The position numbers and the translations under genes were made by a program. Under the pieces are notes generated by a model, which searched no databases, was not told where the DNA came from, and worked only from the letters and a program-made list of their open reading frames with translations. A DNA stretch of 64,000 nt from UBA6627 sp965248675 (lineage in GTDB: Bacteria; Chloroflexota; Dehalococcoidia; UBA2979), in assembly GCA_965248675.1 (NCBI GenBank), contig CBDFJZ010000008.1:930001-994000 (forward strand), given 5' to 3'. Shown piece by piece: positions 53,263 to 62,822 of this stretch; the first letter of the stretch is position 1; every line of letters starts with the position of its first letter.

Positions 53263-54717
53263 TTGACGTTACCGTCCTCGCCGTCGCGCGCCTTCCAGGA
53301 GGTCGCACCACCCTCGGGCGGCGGCGTTCGGCTCGCCGTGGCCGCGGTTCTGGTCGCGATCGGCGTGCTGACGCTGAATGCGGCGGTGCTCTTCGCCGTC
53401 CTCGATCGGGTCGATGCCGGCATCTTCGCCGTCCAGGCGATCGTGGCGCTGCTGCTGTTGGGCGCGGCGCTCCTCCACGTGCGGCAGCTCACCCGTGAGC
53501 GACGGCGATACGCGCTGGGCACGATCCTCGGCGACCTGGCGGCCGAGCCCAGCGCCATCGAACCGATGGCGCAGCGCGCGCTGAGCACCCTGATCGGGAA
53601 CGGCGTCGCCGACGTCGGGCTCGTCGCCCTCGCCGCCGACGACGCCGACGAGATGCGACCGATCGCGGCCATGGGGTACCAACCGCGGTGGCTCGACGAG
53701 GCTCGCCCGCGCGCGCTCCCAGCCGGCTCGGCGTCGGTCGACGCGGGACCGGTCAAGCAGGCCGATCCATGGACCGCGCCGGTGATCGAGGCGCTCGGCA
53801 GCCGTCCGTGGGTAGCGCGGATCCCGCTGATCAGCGGCGGCAACCCAATCGGATTGCTGCTGCTCGCGAGCCGGCGCCGCCGCGTGCTCGACGACGAGCA
53901 ACTGCTGGAGCGGTTCGGCGGGCAGCTCGTCACCGCGCTCGACCACGCGGCGACGGCCGAGGCGTCGTGCGCGCGCGAGCAGCGCCTCGAGACCCTGGAC
54001 CAGCAACGACGGGAGTTCATCGCGGCGCTCGCGCACGAGGTGAGAACGCCGCTCACCTCGATCCAGGCGTTCGCCGATCTGCTGCAGCCCCAGCCGATGG
54101 CGATGGACGAGACGGCCGAGCAGCTCGTCAATTCGCTCAACCAGGGGGTGCAACGGATCAATCTCCTCGTCAACGATCTGCTCGACCTCGGCCAGTCGGA
54201 GGCCGCGGGCTTCGAGGTTTCGGCGGGCACGGTCGAACTCGGAGCCGTGTTCGCGCGCGTGGAGGCGCTGGTGCGGCCGGCCTTGCTGCTCGGTGAGCAG
54301 AGCCTGGCGATCGAGATCGAGGAGGGCAGCCAGCGGGTCGACGCGGATCAGCAGCGATTGGAACAAGTGCTGTTGAACCTCGTCTCGAACGCCAACCGCT
54401 ACACGCCGATCGGTGGCGCGATCACGCTCCGCGCTACCGGATCCGGCGATTCCGTGCGGATCGAGGTCGAGGACTCAGGGGAAGGCGTTCCCGACGATCT
54501 GCGCGAGCGCATCTTCGATCCGTACTTCCGTGTCGACCGCGACGAGGCAACGGTGCACGGATCCGGACTCGGACTCGCGGTGGCGCGTCAGCTGATCGAG
54601 CTTCAGTCCGGCCGCATCTGGGTGGAAGCGTCGCCCACGGGCGGTGCGCGATTCTGCGTCGAGCTGCCGCGACCGGCCGCTGACGTCGAACCGGCGCCCA
54701 CAATCGAGGGCGACTGA
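53263..54717 (+). CDS. membrane sensor histidine kinase (GAF-like sensor, orphan)
   Basis: 484-aa protein. Two N-terminal TM helices (VRLAVAAVLVAIGVLTLNAA and FAVQAIVALLLLGAALLHV), then a GAF-like domain (about 90-235; RIPLISGGNPIGLLLLASRR). HisKA has the phosphoacceptor in FIAALAHEVRTPLTSI (H about 257), and the HATPase domain carries QVLLNLVSNANRYTP (N box), EDSGEGVPD (G1) and GSGLGLAVARQLIELQSGRI (G2). All catalytic boxes are intact. No response-regulator gene is adjacent, so its partner lies elsewhere; the preceding coiled-coil protein may belong to the same unit. TTG start at 53263 with GGGGAGGG upstream. Confidence 0.85.
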   Translation: MTLPSSPSRAFQEVAPPSGGGVRLAVAAVLVAIGVLTLNAAVLFAVLDRVDAGIFAVQAIVALLLLGAALLHVRQLTRERRRYALGTILGDLAAEPSAIEPMAQRALSTLIGNGVADVGLVALAADDADEMRPIAAMGYQPRWLDEARPRALPAGSASVDAGPVKQADPWTAPVIEALGSRPWVARIPLISGGNPIGLLLLASRRRRVLDDEQLLERFGGQLVTALDHAATAEASCAREQRLETLDQQRREFIAALAHEVRTPLTSIQAFADLLQPQPMAMDETAEQLVNSLNQGVQRINLLVNDLLDLGQSEAAGFEVSAGTVELGAVFARVEALVRPALLLGEQSLAIEIEEGSQRVDADQQRLEQVLLNLVSNANRYTPIGGAITLRATGSGDSVRIEVEDSGEGVPDDLRERIFDPYFRVDRDEATVHGSGLGLAVARQLIELQSGRIWVEASPTGGARFCVELPRPAADVEPAPTIEGD

Positions 54718-54728
54718 GCGCGCCGTGG

Positions 54729-54734
54729 GATAAT
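54729..54734 (+). promoter_or_regulatory. -10 box (GATAAT) for recF
   Basis: GATAAT ends 8 nt before the recF ATG, with no SD: leaderless type. It overlaps the end of the histidine kinase transcription unit, so recF may also be read from upstream. Confidence 0.5.
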
Positions 54735-54742
54735 CGGTCGCC

Positions 54743-55906
54743 ATGCATCTCAGTCAGCTCTCGCTCGCCAACGTGCGCACGTATACCCGGCTCGAGCTCT
54801 CGCTCGATCGAGGGATCCACGTTATCGCCGGCGAAAACGCCACCGGCAAATCAAACCTCCTCGACGCGGTGGCGATGCTCGCGACGACGCGCAGTTACCG
54901 CGGCGGTCACGACCTGGATCTCATCAACTGGTCGGCGCTCGAGGATGAACCGCTGCCCGGCGCGCGCATCGTCGGCCACGTCGAAGCGGTGAGTGGCACG
55001 ACGACGCTGGAGATCTCGGTGGTGGCGGGCGAGGTCGCGGCCGACGGCAGCCGCCGGGCCTCGCGCCGGTTCCGGGTCAACGGCGTGGCGCGGCGCGCCT
55101 CCGATCTGATCGGGCAGCTGCGCGTGGTGATGTTCTCGGCGGCCGACCTGGCGATCATCTCAGGTTCGCCGGCGGGACGGCGGAAATACCTCGACCTGAC
55201 GATCTCGCAGTTCGACCCGGCCTACGTGCGTGCTTCGCAGCGCTACAGCCGGGTGCTCCAGCAACGGAATAGCCTGCTGCGCACGCTGCGCGATAGGCGC
55301 GGGGGCCTGGACGAGCTGGCGTTCTGGGACGACGAGCTGTCGGCGTCGGGGGCGGTGATCGTGCAGGCGCGGGCCCACGCGCTGGCTCGGCTGGGCGAGG
55401 ACGCAGCCGCTCGCTACCCGGCGCTCGGCGCTGAGAACGAGACGCTCGCCGTCTGTTACCGACCGGCGCTGCCGGACGAACTGAGCGAGGCGACGCGCGG
55501 CCACGACTTCGAAGCGCGGTTCCGTGCGGCGATCGAGGAAGGTCGCCAGCAAGACGTCTGGCGCGGTGCTACGCGCATCGGGCCGCATCGCGACGACATC
55601 GCGTTCGAGATCAGCGGTCACGACGCGGCGGTGTCGGGATCGCGCGGTCAGCAGCGGACGGCCGCGCTCGCGCTGCGCCTGTCCGAGGTTGCGCTGTCGG
55701 CGGACACGACCGGCGATGCGCCGGTGTTGCTGCTGGACGACATTCTCTCCGAGCTGGACGCACGACACCGCGAGCGGGTGCTCCACGCCGCGTACGAAGT
55801 CGACCAGGTGCTAATCACAACGCCAGATCCGGACCGCCCGGACCCGGGGGAGCTGCCCGACGCGATCCGCTACGACCTCGCGGATGGCGCGTTGACCCGG
55901 ATCTAG
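54743..55906 (+). CDS. recF: DNA replication and repair protein RecF
   Basis: 387-aa protein of normal RecF length. LSQLSLANVRTYTRLELSL is the RecF opening; Walker A is VIAGENATGKSNLLDAVAML (G30-S37); SGSPAGRRKYLDLTISQFDP is family-specific; the signature reads GSRGQQRTAALALRLSEV, and Walker B is PVLLLDDILSELDARHRERV. RecF loads RecA at gaps with RecO and RecR. It is not next to dnaA, dnaN or gyrB here, which is unusual compared with many bacteria. Its stop overlaps, tail to tail, the diacylglycerol-kinase-family gene (CTAG). Confidence 0.92.
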   Translation: MHLSQLSLANVRTYTRLELSLDRGIHVIAGENATGKSNLLDAVAMLATTRSYRGGHDLDLINWSALEDEPLPGARIVGHVEAVSGTTTLEISVVAGEVAADGSRRASRRFRVNGVARRASDLIGQLRVVMFSAADLAIISGSPAGRRKYLDLTISQFDPAYVRASQRYSRVLQQRNSLLRTLRDRRGGLDELAFWDDELSASGAVIVQARAHALARLGEDAAARYPALGAENETLAVCYRPALPDELSEATRGHDFEARFRAAIEEGRQQDVWRGATRIGPHRDDIAFEISGHDAAVSGSRGQQRTAALALRLSEVALSADTTGDAPVLLLDDILSELDARHRERVLHAAYEVDQVLITTPDPDRPDPGELPDAIRYDLADGALTRI

Positions 55907-56922
55907 CCGGCGCCGCCCTGACCAAACAGCGGGTTGCCGCCAGCCGGCACGATCACGGTCAGCGATCCGGGCGCGCTCCACAGGCGCAGCGGCGCCTCCG
56001 GCCCGGCGACGCCGATGAACTCGCCGTCAATCTGAACCGGCAGCGATCCGTGGAGCTCGACTTCGAGGCGGCGTACACGGGCGTAGCGAATGCCGACCAC
56101 GCCCGCGGACCGCAGATGCCCGCGCAGCGTGCGGCCGAGCAACCGCGCACGATGCGCGGCGCGACGACCGAGGCCGCCGCGGACGTCTTCGAACGTCACG
56201 AGGTCGAGCATCCCGTCGTCGATCAATGCCTCATCGGCGAGACGAGCAACCGAGCCGTACAGCCGGGTATTGCCTGCGATCGCCATCAGCAGCGGGGTCG
56301 CCCGCGACGAGGTCTGCCCCGACGTTACGTCGGGATCGTCGACGGTGATGATTGCCTCGACGGGCGCGCCGCCGGCGACCGCGCGGATCGCCGGCCAGCC
56401 GAACGCCGCTCGCCCCATCCAGCGCTTGATTCGAGGGTGCTGCTCGACCGCCTGCACCGCCTCAACATCGAGGCCGGCGCTGCACATCAGCAGGAAGTGT
56501 CGCGGCTGGTCCTTGCCGATCTGGACGACCCCGGTGTCGACTCGGATCCGCCGGCCGGCGCCGATCAGGCCGAGCGCCACGGTGGGATTCCTCGAGATGC
56601 CGACCTCGCGCGCCCAGACGTTCGCCGTGCCGCCGCGGATGACAGCGAGCGCAGTGTCCGTGCTCGCCAGCCCGTTCACCGCCTCGTTCAGCGTGCCGTC
56701 GCCACCGCTGACGACGACGACGTCGGCGCCACCTGCAGCCGCCGCGCTCGCCAGCGCGGTCGCGTCACCTCGTGCCGTCGTGTCCTGGACGGTCGCGATC
56801 CACCCGGCGCCACGGAGCGCTTCGAGCGGCACGGCCAGCGCGTCATCCGAGGGCGCCCGGCGCGCGACGGGGTTGCGGATGATCGACACCCGCCGAACGT
56901 GAGCAGGCTCGGGGTCTGACAT
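55903..56922 (-). CDS. diacylglycerol kinase-family (YegS/DgkB-like) lipid kinase
   Basis: 339-aa protein. RRVSIIRNPVARR opens the catalytic domain; VVVSGGDGTLNEAVNGL is the nucleotide-binding GGDGT motif; VIRGGTANVWAREVG matches the PxGTxND-like second motif with ATA-to-GGTAN variation. The C-terminal beta-sandwich (LEVELHGSLPVQIDGEFIG) is complete. Phosphorylates diacylglycerol or a related lipid (sphingosine-like), at the membrane face. The ATG at 56920-56922 has TACGAT 6 nt upstream (leaderless). Convergent with recF. Confidence 0.85.
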   Translation of the reverse strand: MSDPEPAHVRRVSIIRNPVARRAPSDDALAVPLEALRGAGWIATVQDTTARGDATALASAAAAGGADVVVVSGGDGTLNEAVNGLASTDTALAVIRGGTANVWAREVGISRNPTVALGLIGAGRRIRVDTGVVQIGKDQPRHFLLMCSAGLDVEAVQAVEQHPRIKRWMGRAAFGWPAIRAVAGGAPVEAIITVDDPDVTSGQTSSRATPLLMAIAGNTRLYGSVARLADEALIDDGMLDLVTFEDVRGGLGRRAAHRARLLGRTLRGHLRSAGVVGIRYARVRRLEVELHGSLPVQIDGEFIGVAGPEAPLRLWSAPGSLTVIVPAGGNPLFGQGGAG

Positions 56923-56928
56923 CGGCGG

Positions 56929-56934
56929 ATCGTA
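56929..56934 (-). promoter_or_regulatory. -10 box (TACGAT) for the DAG-kinase-family gene
   Basis: Minus-strand TACGAT, 6 nt upstream of the ATG at 56922. Confidence 0.45.
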
Positions 56935-57031
56935 CCGGCGCCGCGGTGGTGCTGGGCCGTAATGGGGTCGGCTCTAGAATCGAGCTGACCCCGGCCGGCA
57001 GACTCCGTCCGCAGAGAGGGCGAGCCCGCTG

Positions 57032-58075
57032 ATGATCGACGTCACTCGGATCGACCATATCGGCATCGCGGTGCGCGACCTCGAGCCTCAGATCGAGTTC
57101 CACGAGCGCGTCTTCGGGTTCCGCTATCGCGGCCGGTTCGGTAGAGCGGGGCTACATCGGCGCGGAGCTCGAGGTTCCCGGCCGCTCGGGGATCGTCTGG
57201 GAGGTGCTCGCGCCGGACGGCCCCGATTCGTTTCTGCACCGCTTCCTCGACGGCGTGCACGGCCCCGGACTCCACCACCTCTCGATGCAGGTGCGCGATA
57301 TGGATGCCGCGCTGGTGGCCATGGACGCGCTGGACATCCAGGCGTGCGGCTACGAGCAGCGGAGCGGTATGCCTCGCGGCGAGGTTAGCCTGGAGCCCGG
57401 CCTCGAAACGCCGCTGGAAGGGAGGGTCGCAACCGACGCCGAGGGCCAGCCGACGGATCCCGGCAACCGCGAGCCGGGAGCAGAAGATCAGCCGGACACC
57501 GTCGCGTACGTCCACCCCCGCAGCGGCGGAGCGGGCTTCCTGTTTCAGCTCCACGCCGGCGCGCCCTGGTACCTGCCCGAGCCATTCGTGACGACCGAAC
57601 GGACACGATCGGCGTCACCGCGGTCCACGCGATCGGCCACGCGCACCACAGCCGGCTCGAACTGGGCGAGTGGTACGAGCGGCTGTTCGGCTTTCGGACG
57701 GTGCACCAGCCGCCGTCGACGCTCTCCGATGCGAGCTTCAGCACGCACGTCCTGGAAACCCCGGGCTCCCAGCTCCGAATCGAAGTGATGCAGCCGACGC
57801 GCGAGGATTCGTTCCTGCAGCGCTTCCTCGACCGACGCGGAGCGGCCGCGCACCACGTGTCGTTCGAGGTCCAGGACATCGACCGCGCGATCCGCGCCTG
57901 CGAGCGCAACGGCGTCCGCGTCCTCGGCCAGCGCTCTGGGCAGTCCGAGGGCGCCAACTGGTCCGAGGCCTTCCTCGCGCCTGAACACACGGGCGGCCTC
58001 CTCGTGCAGGTCTTCGCCTGGCGGCCGGTCGATCCGACGAGCAGCCTCGAGGCGCTCGATCAGCCGGTCTTCTGA
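57032..58075 (+). pseudogene. two-domain VOC protein with two frameshifts
   Basis: MIDVTRIDHIGIAVRDLEPQ starts a VOC domain at 57032. Near 57140 the frame must shift to continue GYIGAELEVPGRSGIVWEVL, then GPGLHHLSMQVRDMDAALVA. Near 57597 a second shift leads to the second VOC domain (DTIGVTAVHAIGHAHHSRLE, then RRGAAAHHVSFEVQDIDRAI), ending at 58075. Restored length is about 347 aa, resembling double-domain glyoxalase/4-hydroxyphenylpyruvate dioxygenase-like or methylmalonyl-CoA epimerase-like proteins. TAGAAT at 56974-56979 could be its -10. Both domains look otherwise undamaged, so sequence errors are as likely as gene death. Confidence 0.6.
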
Positions 58076-59045
58076 CGGGCGCTAAGGTTCTCGATCGCCT
58101 GCTGCGAGCCATAGATCATCAGCCGGTCGCCCTCGCGCAACAGTTCGGAGCCAGCCGGTCCGATCACGATCTCGCCCACGCCATGCTCGACGCCGAGCAG
58201 GCTGACACCGGAGTTCTGCTCGAACGCCTCGGCGATCCTCTGACCGTCGAGTCCGCTCGCGGGGCCGACTACGACCTCGGCCAGGATCTTTTCGTCGGGG
58301 GTCTGGCGCGCCGCGAGCACGTCGACGAAGTCGAGCATCAGCGGTTGGACGACGCTCAGCGCCATCGGAAGCCGGCGATCCGGTAAGGGGAGATCACGCG
58401 ACCGGCGCCTGCCGACGTCATTCGCTGCTCCGCCGAGCTGGTTCCCGCGCGAGCGACGATGAACAGCTCCGGGTTCATGGAACGCGCCGTGAGGACGATG
58501 TAGGTGTTCTCGACATCGGAGTCCGCGCCGGCGACGATCGCCCGCGCCTGCTCGATGTGGGCCTCGCGGAGCACGGGCTCCTCCGTCGCATCGCCGAGGA
58601 CGACCGCCGCTCGTTGCGCCGTCGCCTTCTCGATCGCCTCGGGATCCCGGTCTACGATGAGGTGCTCGACACTGTGTTCGGCGAGCTGGCTCGCGATCTC
58701 CTGGCCGACCCGCCCGTACCCGCAGACGATGACGTGGCTCTCCATCCGCCTGACCCTCCGCCCGGTGCGCCGCCGCCCGAGCATCTCTCGAACCTCGCCG
58801 GCGACGACGAGCTCGACGAGCGCCGTCGCCGTGTACAACATCAACCCGACGAGGATGAAGAAGATCGTGAACACACGCCCGCTGTCGTCGAGCGGGTGCA
58901 CCTCCGCGTAGCCGACGGTGGAGAGCGTGATCACCGTCTGATAGACGGCTTCCAGCAGCGTGAAGCCCTCGGCGAGGCGGTACCAGCCGATCCCGATTGC
59001 AAATACGGCCGTCAGCAGGGTGACGGGCAAGATCAGTCGCTGCAC
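58060..59045 (-). pseudogene. two-TM potassium channel with RCK (TrkA) domains, one frameshift
   Basis: GTG at 59045 opens two TM helices around the pore TVITLSTVGYAEVHPLDD, then RRMESHVIVCGYGRVGQEIA, a TrkA_N Rossmann domain (RCK) that binds NAD(H) or nucleotides. Near 58375 the frame must shift to reach LSVVQPLMLDFVDVLAARQT and the TrkA_C domain (RLMIYGSQQAIENLSA), stopping at 58060. The selectivity filter is TVGYAE instead of TVGYGD, with Asp changed to Glu and the last Gly to Ala. Restored length is about 328 aa. The stop overlaps the convergent VOC gene by 16 bp. One indel may be a sequence error. Confidence 0.65.
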
Positions 59046-59100
59046 TCAGCGCTCCGAGGCGGCGCGGCACAACGGCCACGACACTGGCTACGACCGCGTG

Positions 59101-61338
59101 CTAGCTGCGGCCGGAGATCTTCTTCCGTTTGTGCTGCACGTAGTCGACGAGAATGTACTCGCCGAGTTGATCGGGCGTCGTGTAGAACACGCGGCCGCCG
59201 TTGATCTTCGCCAGCTGGTTCACGAACTCCTTCAGGTAGTAGTTCCGGTCCAGCATGAAGGTGTTGATCGTGATGTCTTGCTGGGTGACCCGCTTTACGG
59301 CCTTCAGCGTCTCGCGAATCGTGATCGGGCTCGGCGGGTAGGCGAACTGCGAGCGCCCTCGTTCCAGGTGAGCGGTCGGCTCGCCGTCCGAAATCATCAG
59401 GATCTGGCGGGTGCCACCGCGATGCTTCGCGAGCATGCGCTCGGCGATCATCAGCGCGTGGTGCATGTTCGTGCCCAGCACGGACTCGTCCCAGCGCACA
59501 TAGGGCAGATCCTGCGGCTTCAGCTCCCGCGCGTACGCGGAGAAGCCGATGATGTAGAGGCTGTCCCGCGGGTACTGCGCCTTGATCAGGTTTTGCAGCG
59601 CCAGCGCCACCTTCTTCGCCGCTTGGAACGAACCGCGCAACGCCATCGACCAGGAGAGGTCGACCATCAGCACGGTCGCGGTCTCGGTGACGAGCTCCGA
59701 TCGATAGATCTCGAAGTCGTCCGGCTGGAGCTTGACTGGCGTCGAGGGCCCGTCACGCTCGATCGCGTTCATGATCGTGCGCCGCAGATCGAGGTGGAAC
59801 GGGTCGCCGAACTCGTACTCCTTCGTGTCATCCAGCCGTTCGCCGTAGCGGCCCGACTGCGGCACCGGGTGGTTACCGATCCCCTGGTTCTTGAGCTGCT
59901 TGAAGATCTCCGCCAGCGCGTTCTGACCGATCATTCGCGTGCCGCGCGGCGTGAGCTCCCACTCATCGCCCTCCTTGCGGATGTAGCCGGCGTTCTCGAG
60001 CACCTCGAGCAGTTGCTTCAACTCGTCGAACGTCTCGACGGCCTCATCGCCGAGCAGCTCGCGGAGCTGGTCGATGTCCACGTCGTCGAGCTCGCCGGTG
60101 TACTGCGCGCGCTCGAGGCCGCTCTCGAGGTCGTCGATGTTCTGCATCTCGTTCATGAGCTGCATCGCGGCCTGGAGGTCGATCTCCTCGTCGCCGCGGA
60201 ACGGGTACGAGGATGGCTGGTCACGTGAGGGGTTGAGGAAGTCGAGGTTCTGCGCGAGCTCGGACAGCTCCGCTTCGAGCTCGGCGTCGCCGAGCTTGTC
60301 GGCGAGGAGGCTCTGGAGCTGCTGACGCTGATCGGAGGGCACCGACTCCATGAGCGACTGCATCGCCTGCATCTGCGCCTGCATCTGCTCCAGCAGCTCG
60401 TCAAGCGACTGCGGCGGGTTCTCGCCGAACATGTCGCCGTACTTGTCCATGAAGGAATCGAAGTCGGCCTCCTCGCCCTTCATGCGTTGCGCCAGCATGT
60501 CGTTCAGGTCGCGGACCATGTCCTTCATCCGCTGCATGTCGCCTTCGGACATTTCGTCGACCATCTTCGAGACGTCGTTGAAGAAGGACTCGGTCATCGA
60601 CCGGCGGAGCTGCTCCACGAGCTCCTGGTAGCGACTCTGCGCGTCCGGGTTGAGGAACTCGTAGTTCTGGAGCTCCTTCATCTGGCCGGCGGGGTCGGGC
60701 GGCAGCGCGTCGAGGAAGTCCTGCTTGCGCTGGGCGATCCGCTCGAGCATCTGCTGGAACTGCTCTTCGTCGGAGAGCTCGCGCTGCTCGCCACCCGCGC
60801 CCGGCTCGCCTTGCTCGCCCGACTGATCGCCGGGTTGCTGACCGCCAGGTTGCTGCTGGCCGGGTGACGGCTGCGCCCCGGATTGAGGCTGCCCGCGCTG
60901 CTGGTCGCCTCCCTGCTGGCCCCCGGGCGACTGATGGCCTTCCGCGTCCTCGGGACCGTCGGACTGCTCACCCGCAGGCGCGCCGTCGGCCTGATCGGCG
61001 CCTTCCTCGGGTTCGCCGAGGCGCTCGCGGAGCGTGTCGCGCTCCATCTGGAGGATCTCGTCGAGCTGCTTGCGGATGTCTTCCATCACGCCGCCGAGAT
61101 CGAACTGGTCGAGGCGTTCGCGGCGCTGCTGCCGCAACTGCTGCAGCAGGTCGCGCAGGCCCTGCATCCGACCCTGCTGTGGCGTGCGCATGCCACGCTG
61201 CATCAAGTTGCGCAGCGCGTGCTGCAGGTCACCGAAGTTCATCAGGTCGTCAGACAGCGCGTCGAGGATCTGGTCTGCGCCAAGCTGCGGGATCTCCTGC
61301 GTGCCATCCCACTCGCTGTACCGGTATCGCATGGCCAT
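59101..61338 (-). CDS. VWA-domain protein (MoxR partner)
   Basis: 745-aa protein. The C-terminal 200 residues are a von Willebrand A domain: the MIDAS motif is VLMVDLSWSMALRGSF (DxSxS, about residue 558), with SLYIIGFSAYARELKPQDLP, RWDESVLGTNMHHALMIAER (Thr of MIDAS) and ILMISDGEPTAHLE. The N-terminal 450 residues are helical, with a Gln/Gly/Pro-rich linker around residues 105-185. Such proteins work with a MoxR-type AAA ATPase as chaperone-like metal-insertion or protein-remodelling machines, and the MoxR-like gene lies directly upstream in the same direction. GGAGG precedes the ATG at 61338. Confidence 0.82.
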   Translation of the reverse strand: MAMRYRYSEWDGTQEIPQLGADQILDALSDDLMNFGDLQHALRNLMQRGMRTPQQGRMQGLRDLLQQLRQQRRERLDQFDLGGVMEDIRKQLDEILQMERDTLRERLGEPEEGADQADGAPAGEQSDGPEDAEGHQSPGGQQGGDQQRGQPQSGAQPSPGQQQPGGQQPGDQSGEQGEPGAGGEQRELSDEEQFQQMLERIAQRKQDFLDALPPDPAGQMKELQNYEFLNPDAQSRYQELVEQLRRSMTESFFNDVSKMVDEMSEGDMQRMKDMVRDLNDMLAQRMKGEEADFDSFMDKYGDMFGENPPQSLDELLEQMQAQMQAMQSLMESVPSDQRQQLQSLLADKLGDAELEAELSELAQNLDFLNPSRDQPSSYPFRGDEEIDLQAAMQLMNEMQNIDDLESGLERAQYTGELDDVDIDQLRELLGDEAVETFDELKQLLEVLENAGYIRKEGDEWELTPRGTRMIGQNALAEIFKQLKNQGIGNHPVPQSGRYGERLDDTKEYEFGDPFHLDLRRTIMNAIERDGPSTPVKLQPDDFEIYRSELVTETATVLMVDLSWSMALRGSFQAAKKVALALQNLIKAQYPRDSLYIIGFSAYARELKPQDLPYVRWDESVLGTNMHHALMIAERMLAKHRGGTRQILMISDGEPTAHLERGRSQFAYPPSPITIRETLKAVKRVTQQDITINTFMLDRNYYLKEFVNQLAKINGGRVFYTTPDQLGEYILVDYVQHKRKKISGRS

Positions 61339-61412
61339 GATGGCCTCCGCTTGCGCGCTCCCGCGAGTCGCGCGGATTCCCTTCGGGCCGGTCCTGCAGC
61401 CCTCGCTCGCGC

Positions 61413-62822
61413 CTAGCCCCGGTAGAGGGCGTGGCTGGCGCCGGCGAGCGAATCCTTGTTGAGCCGTTTGTTGAGGTGCAGCCCCTCGAGCACGAACTCG
61501 ATGGCCGACGCCTGGACCGCGGGCCGCGTGTCCTCGCCGACGACCTCGTGGACGGCGACCTCGAGGCCGTCGACCTGCTTCGCCAGCTTCAGGTACTCGT
61601 CAGCGGGCTGCGCCTCGCCGGTCTCGACGGAGATCCCGGCCTTGAAGGCCTCGACGACCGGTTCGACGGTCGCGTCGCCACAAACCCGGTTGAAGACGGC
61701 GACGACGGCGCCGTGAATCAGACGCTCGATGATCTGCTGATCCTTACCGTCCTCGACGGTCTCGAGCTCGACCTTGCCCTGGAGCGCGGGGATCACGAAC
61801 GGCAGATCGGAGATGCGCGGAACCACGTCGGTCTCGCTGAGGCGGATCGCGCGGCGCAGCGCGTTGGCCAGCATCGCCTCGTAATTCGCGACCGAGGCAC
61901 GGACGGAGACGCCGGAGCGCTGGTTGACGTCGGGTGAGCGACGTGCGAGTCGGGTGATCTCGGCGACGACCTCCCTCATGTACTCGGGAACGATCACGTC
62001 GAAGCCGTCGGCCGGGAAGTGGCGGGCCTCCTGCTCCATGATCGCGACTTCGTGCTCGATGCTCTCCGGGTAGTGGGTGCGGATCTGCGAGCCGTAACGG
62101 TCCTTGAGCGGGGTGATGATGCGACCGCGGTTGGTGTAGTCCTCGGGGTTCGCGGTGGCGACGATCAGCACGTCGAGGGGTAGCCGCACCTTGTGGCCGC
62201 GGATCTGGACGTCGCGCTCCTCCATGGCGTTCAGGAGGCCGACCTGGATGCGCTCGGCGAGGTCAGGCAGCTCGTTGATCGCAAAGATGCCGCGGTTGGT
62301 GTGCGGGATCAGGCCGTAGTGGATCGTGAGCGCGTCCGAGAGGTAGCGGCCCTCGGCGACCTTGATCGGGTCCACCTCGCCAATCAGGTCGGCGATCGTG
62401 ATGTCCGGGGTCGCCAGCTTCTCGCCGTAGCGCTCGTCACGGTGCAGCCAGTTGATCGAGGCGGCGTCGCCCTGCTCGGCGATGATCTGCAGCCCGTACG
62501 GGGTGATCGGAGCAAACGGGTTCTCCGGGATCTCGCCGCCAGCGAGCACAGGCGTCCATTCGTCCAGCAGCGAGGTGAGGCTGCGGATGATCCGCGACTT
62601 CGCCTGGCCGCGCTCGCCAAGCAGGATCACGTCCTGCCCGGAGAGGATGGCGTTTTGCAGCTGAGGGACGACCGTGTCGTCGTAGCCGACGATCCCGGGA
62701 AACAGATCGTCGCCGGCGCGCAGCTTGTCGATCAGGTTCGCCCGTAACTCCTCGCGGACGGGCAGCACCTCGGTGCCTGCCGCCTTCAACTCGCCGAGGG
62801 TTGCTGGTCGCTCGTTCGCCAC
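61413..62822 (-). CDS. MoxR/magnesium-chelatase-like AAA+ ATPase
   Basis: 469-aa AAA+ protein. Walker A is ILLGERGQAKSRIIRSL; the Walker B region reads GIFAINELPDLAERIQVGLL, with Asn in place of the usual Asp before Glu; sensor 1 is VLIVATANPEDYTNRG, and LKDRYGSQIRTHYP carries the Arg finger. The layout matches ChlI/BchI-like and MoxR ATPases. It would drive remodelling by the downstream VWA protein, 74 bp away. Not adjacent to porphyrin genes, so a chlorophyll role is unlikely. GTG at 62822 with AGGAG 8 nt upstream. Confidence 0.82.
   Translation of the reverse strand: MANERPATLGELKAAGTEVLPVREELRANLIDKLRAGDDLFPGIVGYDDTVVPQLQNAILSGQDVILLGERGQAKSRIIRSLTSLLDEWTPVLAGGEIPENPFAPITPYGLQIIAEQGDAASINWLHRDERYGEKLATPDITIADLIGEVDPIKVAEGRYLSDALTIHYGLIPHTNRGIFAINELPDLAERIQVGLLNAMEERDVQIRGHKVRLPLDVLIVATANPEDYTNRGRIITPLKDRYGSQIRTHYPESIEHEVAIMEQEARHFPADGFDVIVPEYMREVVAEITRLARRSPDVNQRSGVSVRASVANYEAMLANALRRAIRLSETDVVPRISDLPFVIPALQGKVELETVEDGKDQQIIERLIHGAVVAVFNRVCGDATVEPVVEAFKAGISVETGEAQPADEYLKLAKQVDGLEVAVHEVVGEDTRPAVQASAIEFVLEGLHLNKRLNKDSLAGASHALYRG

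Noticed and set aside
61413..62822. Magnesium chelatase subunits for (bacterio)chlorophyll synthesis
   Set aside because: The MoxR-VWA pair resembles BchI/BchD, but no BchH or other tetrapyrrole gene is present and the VWA protein lacks an AAA domain.
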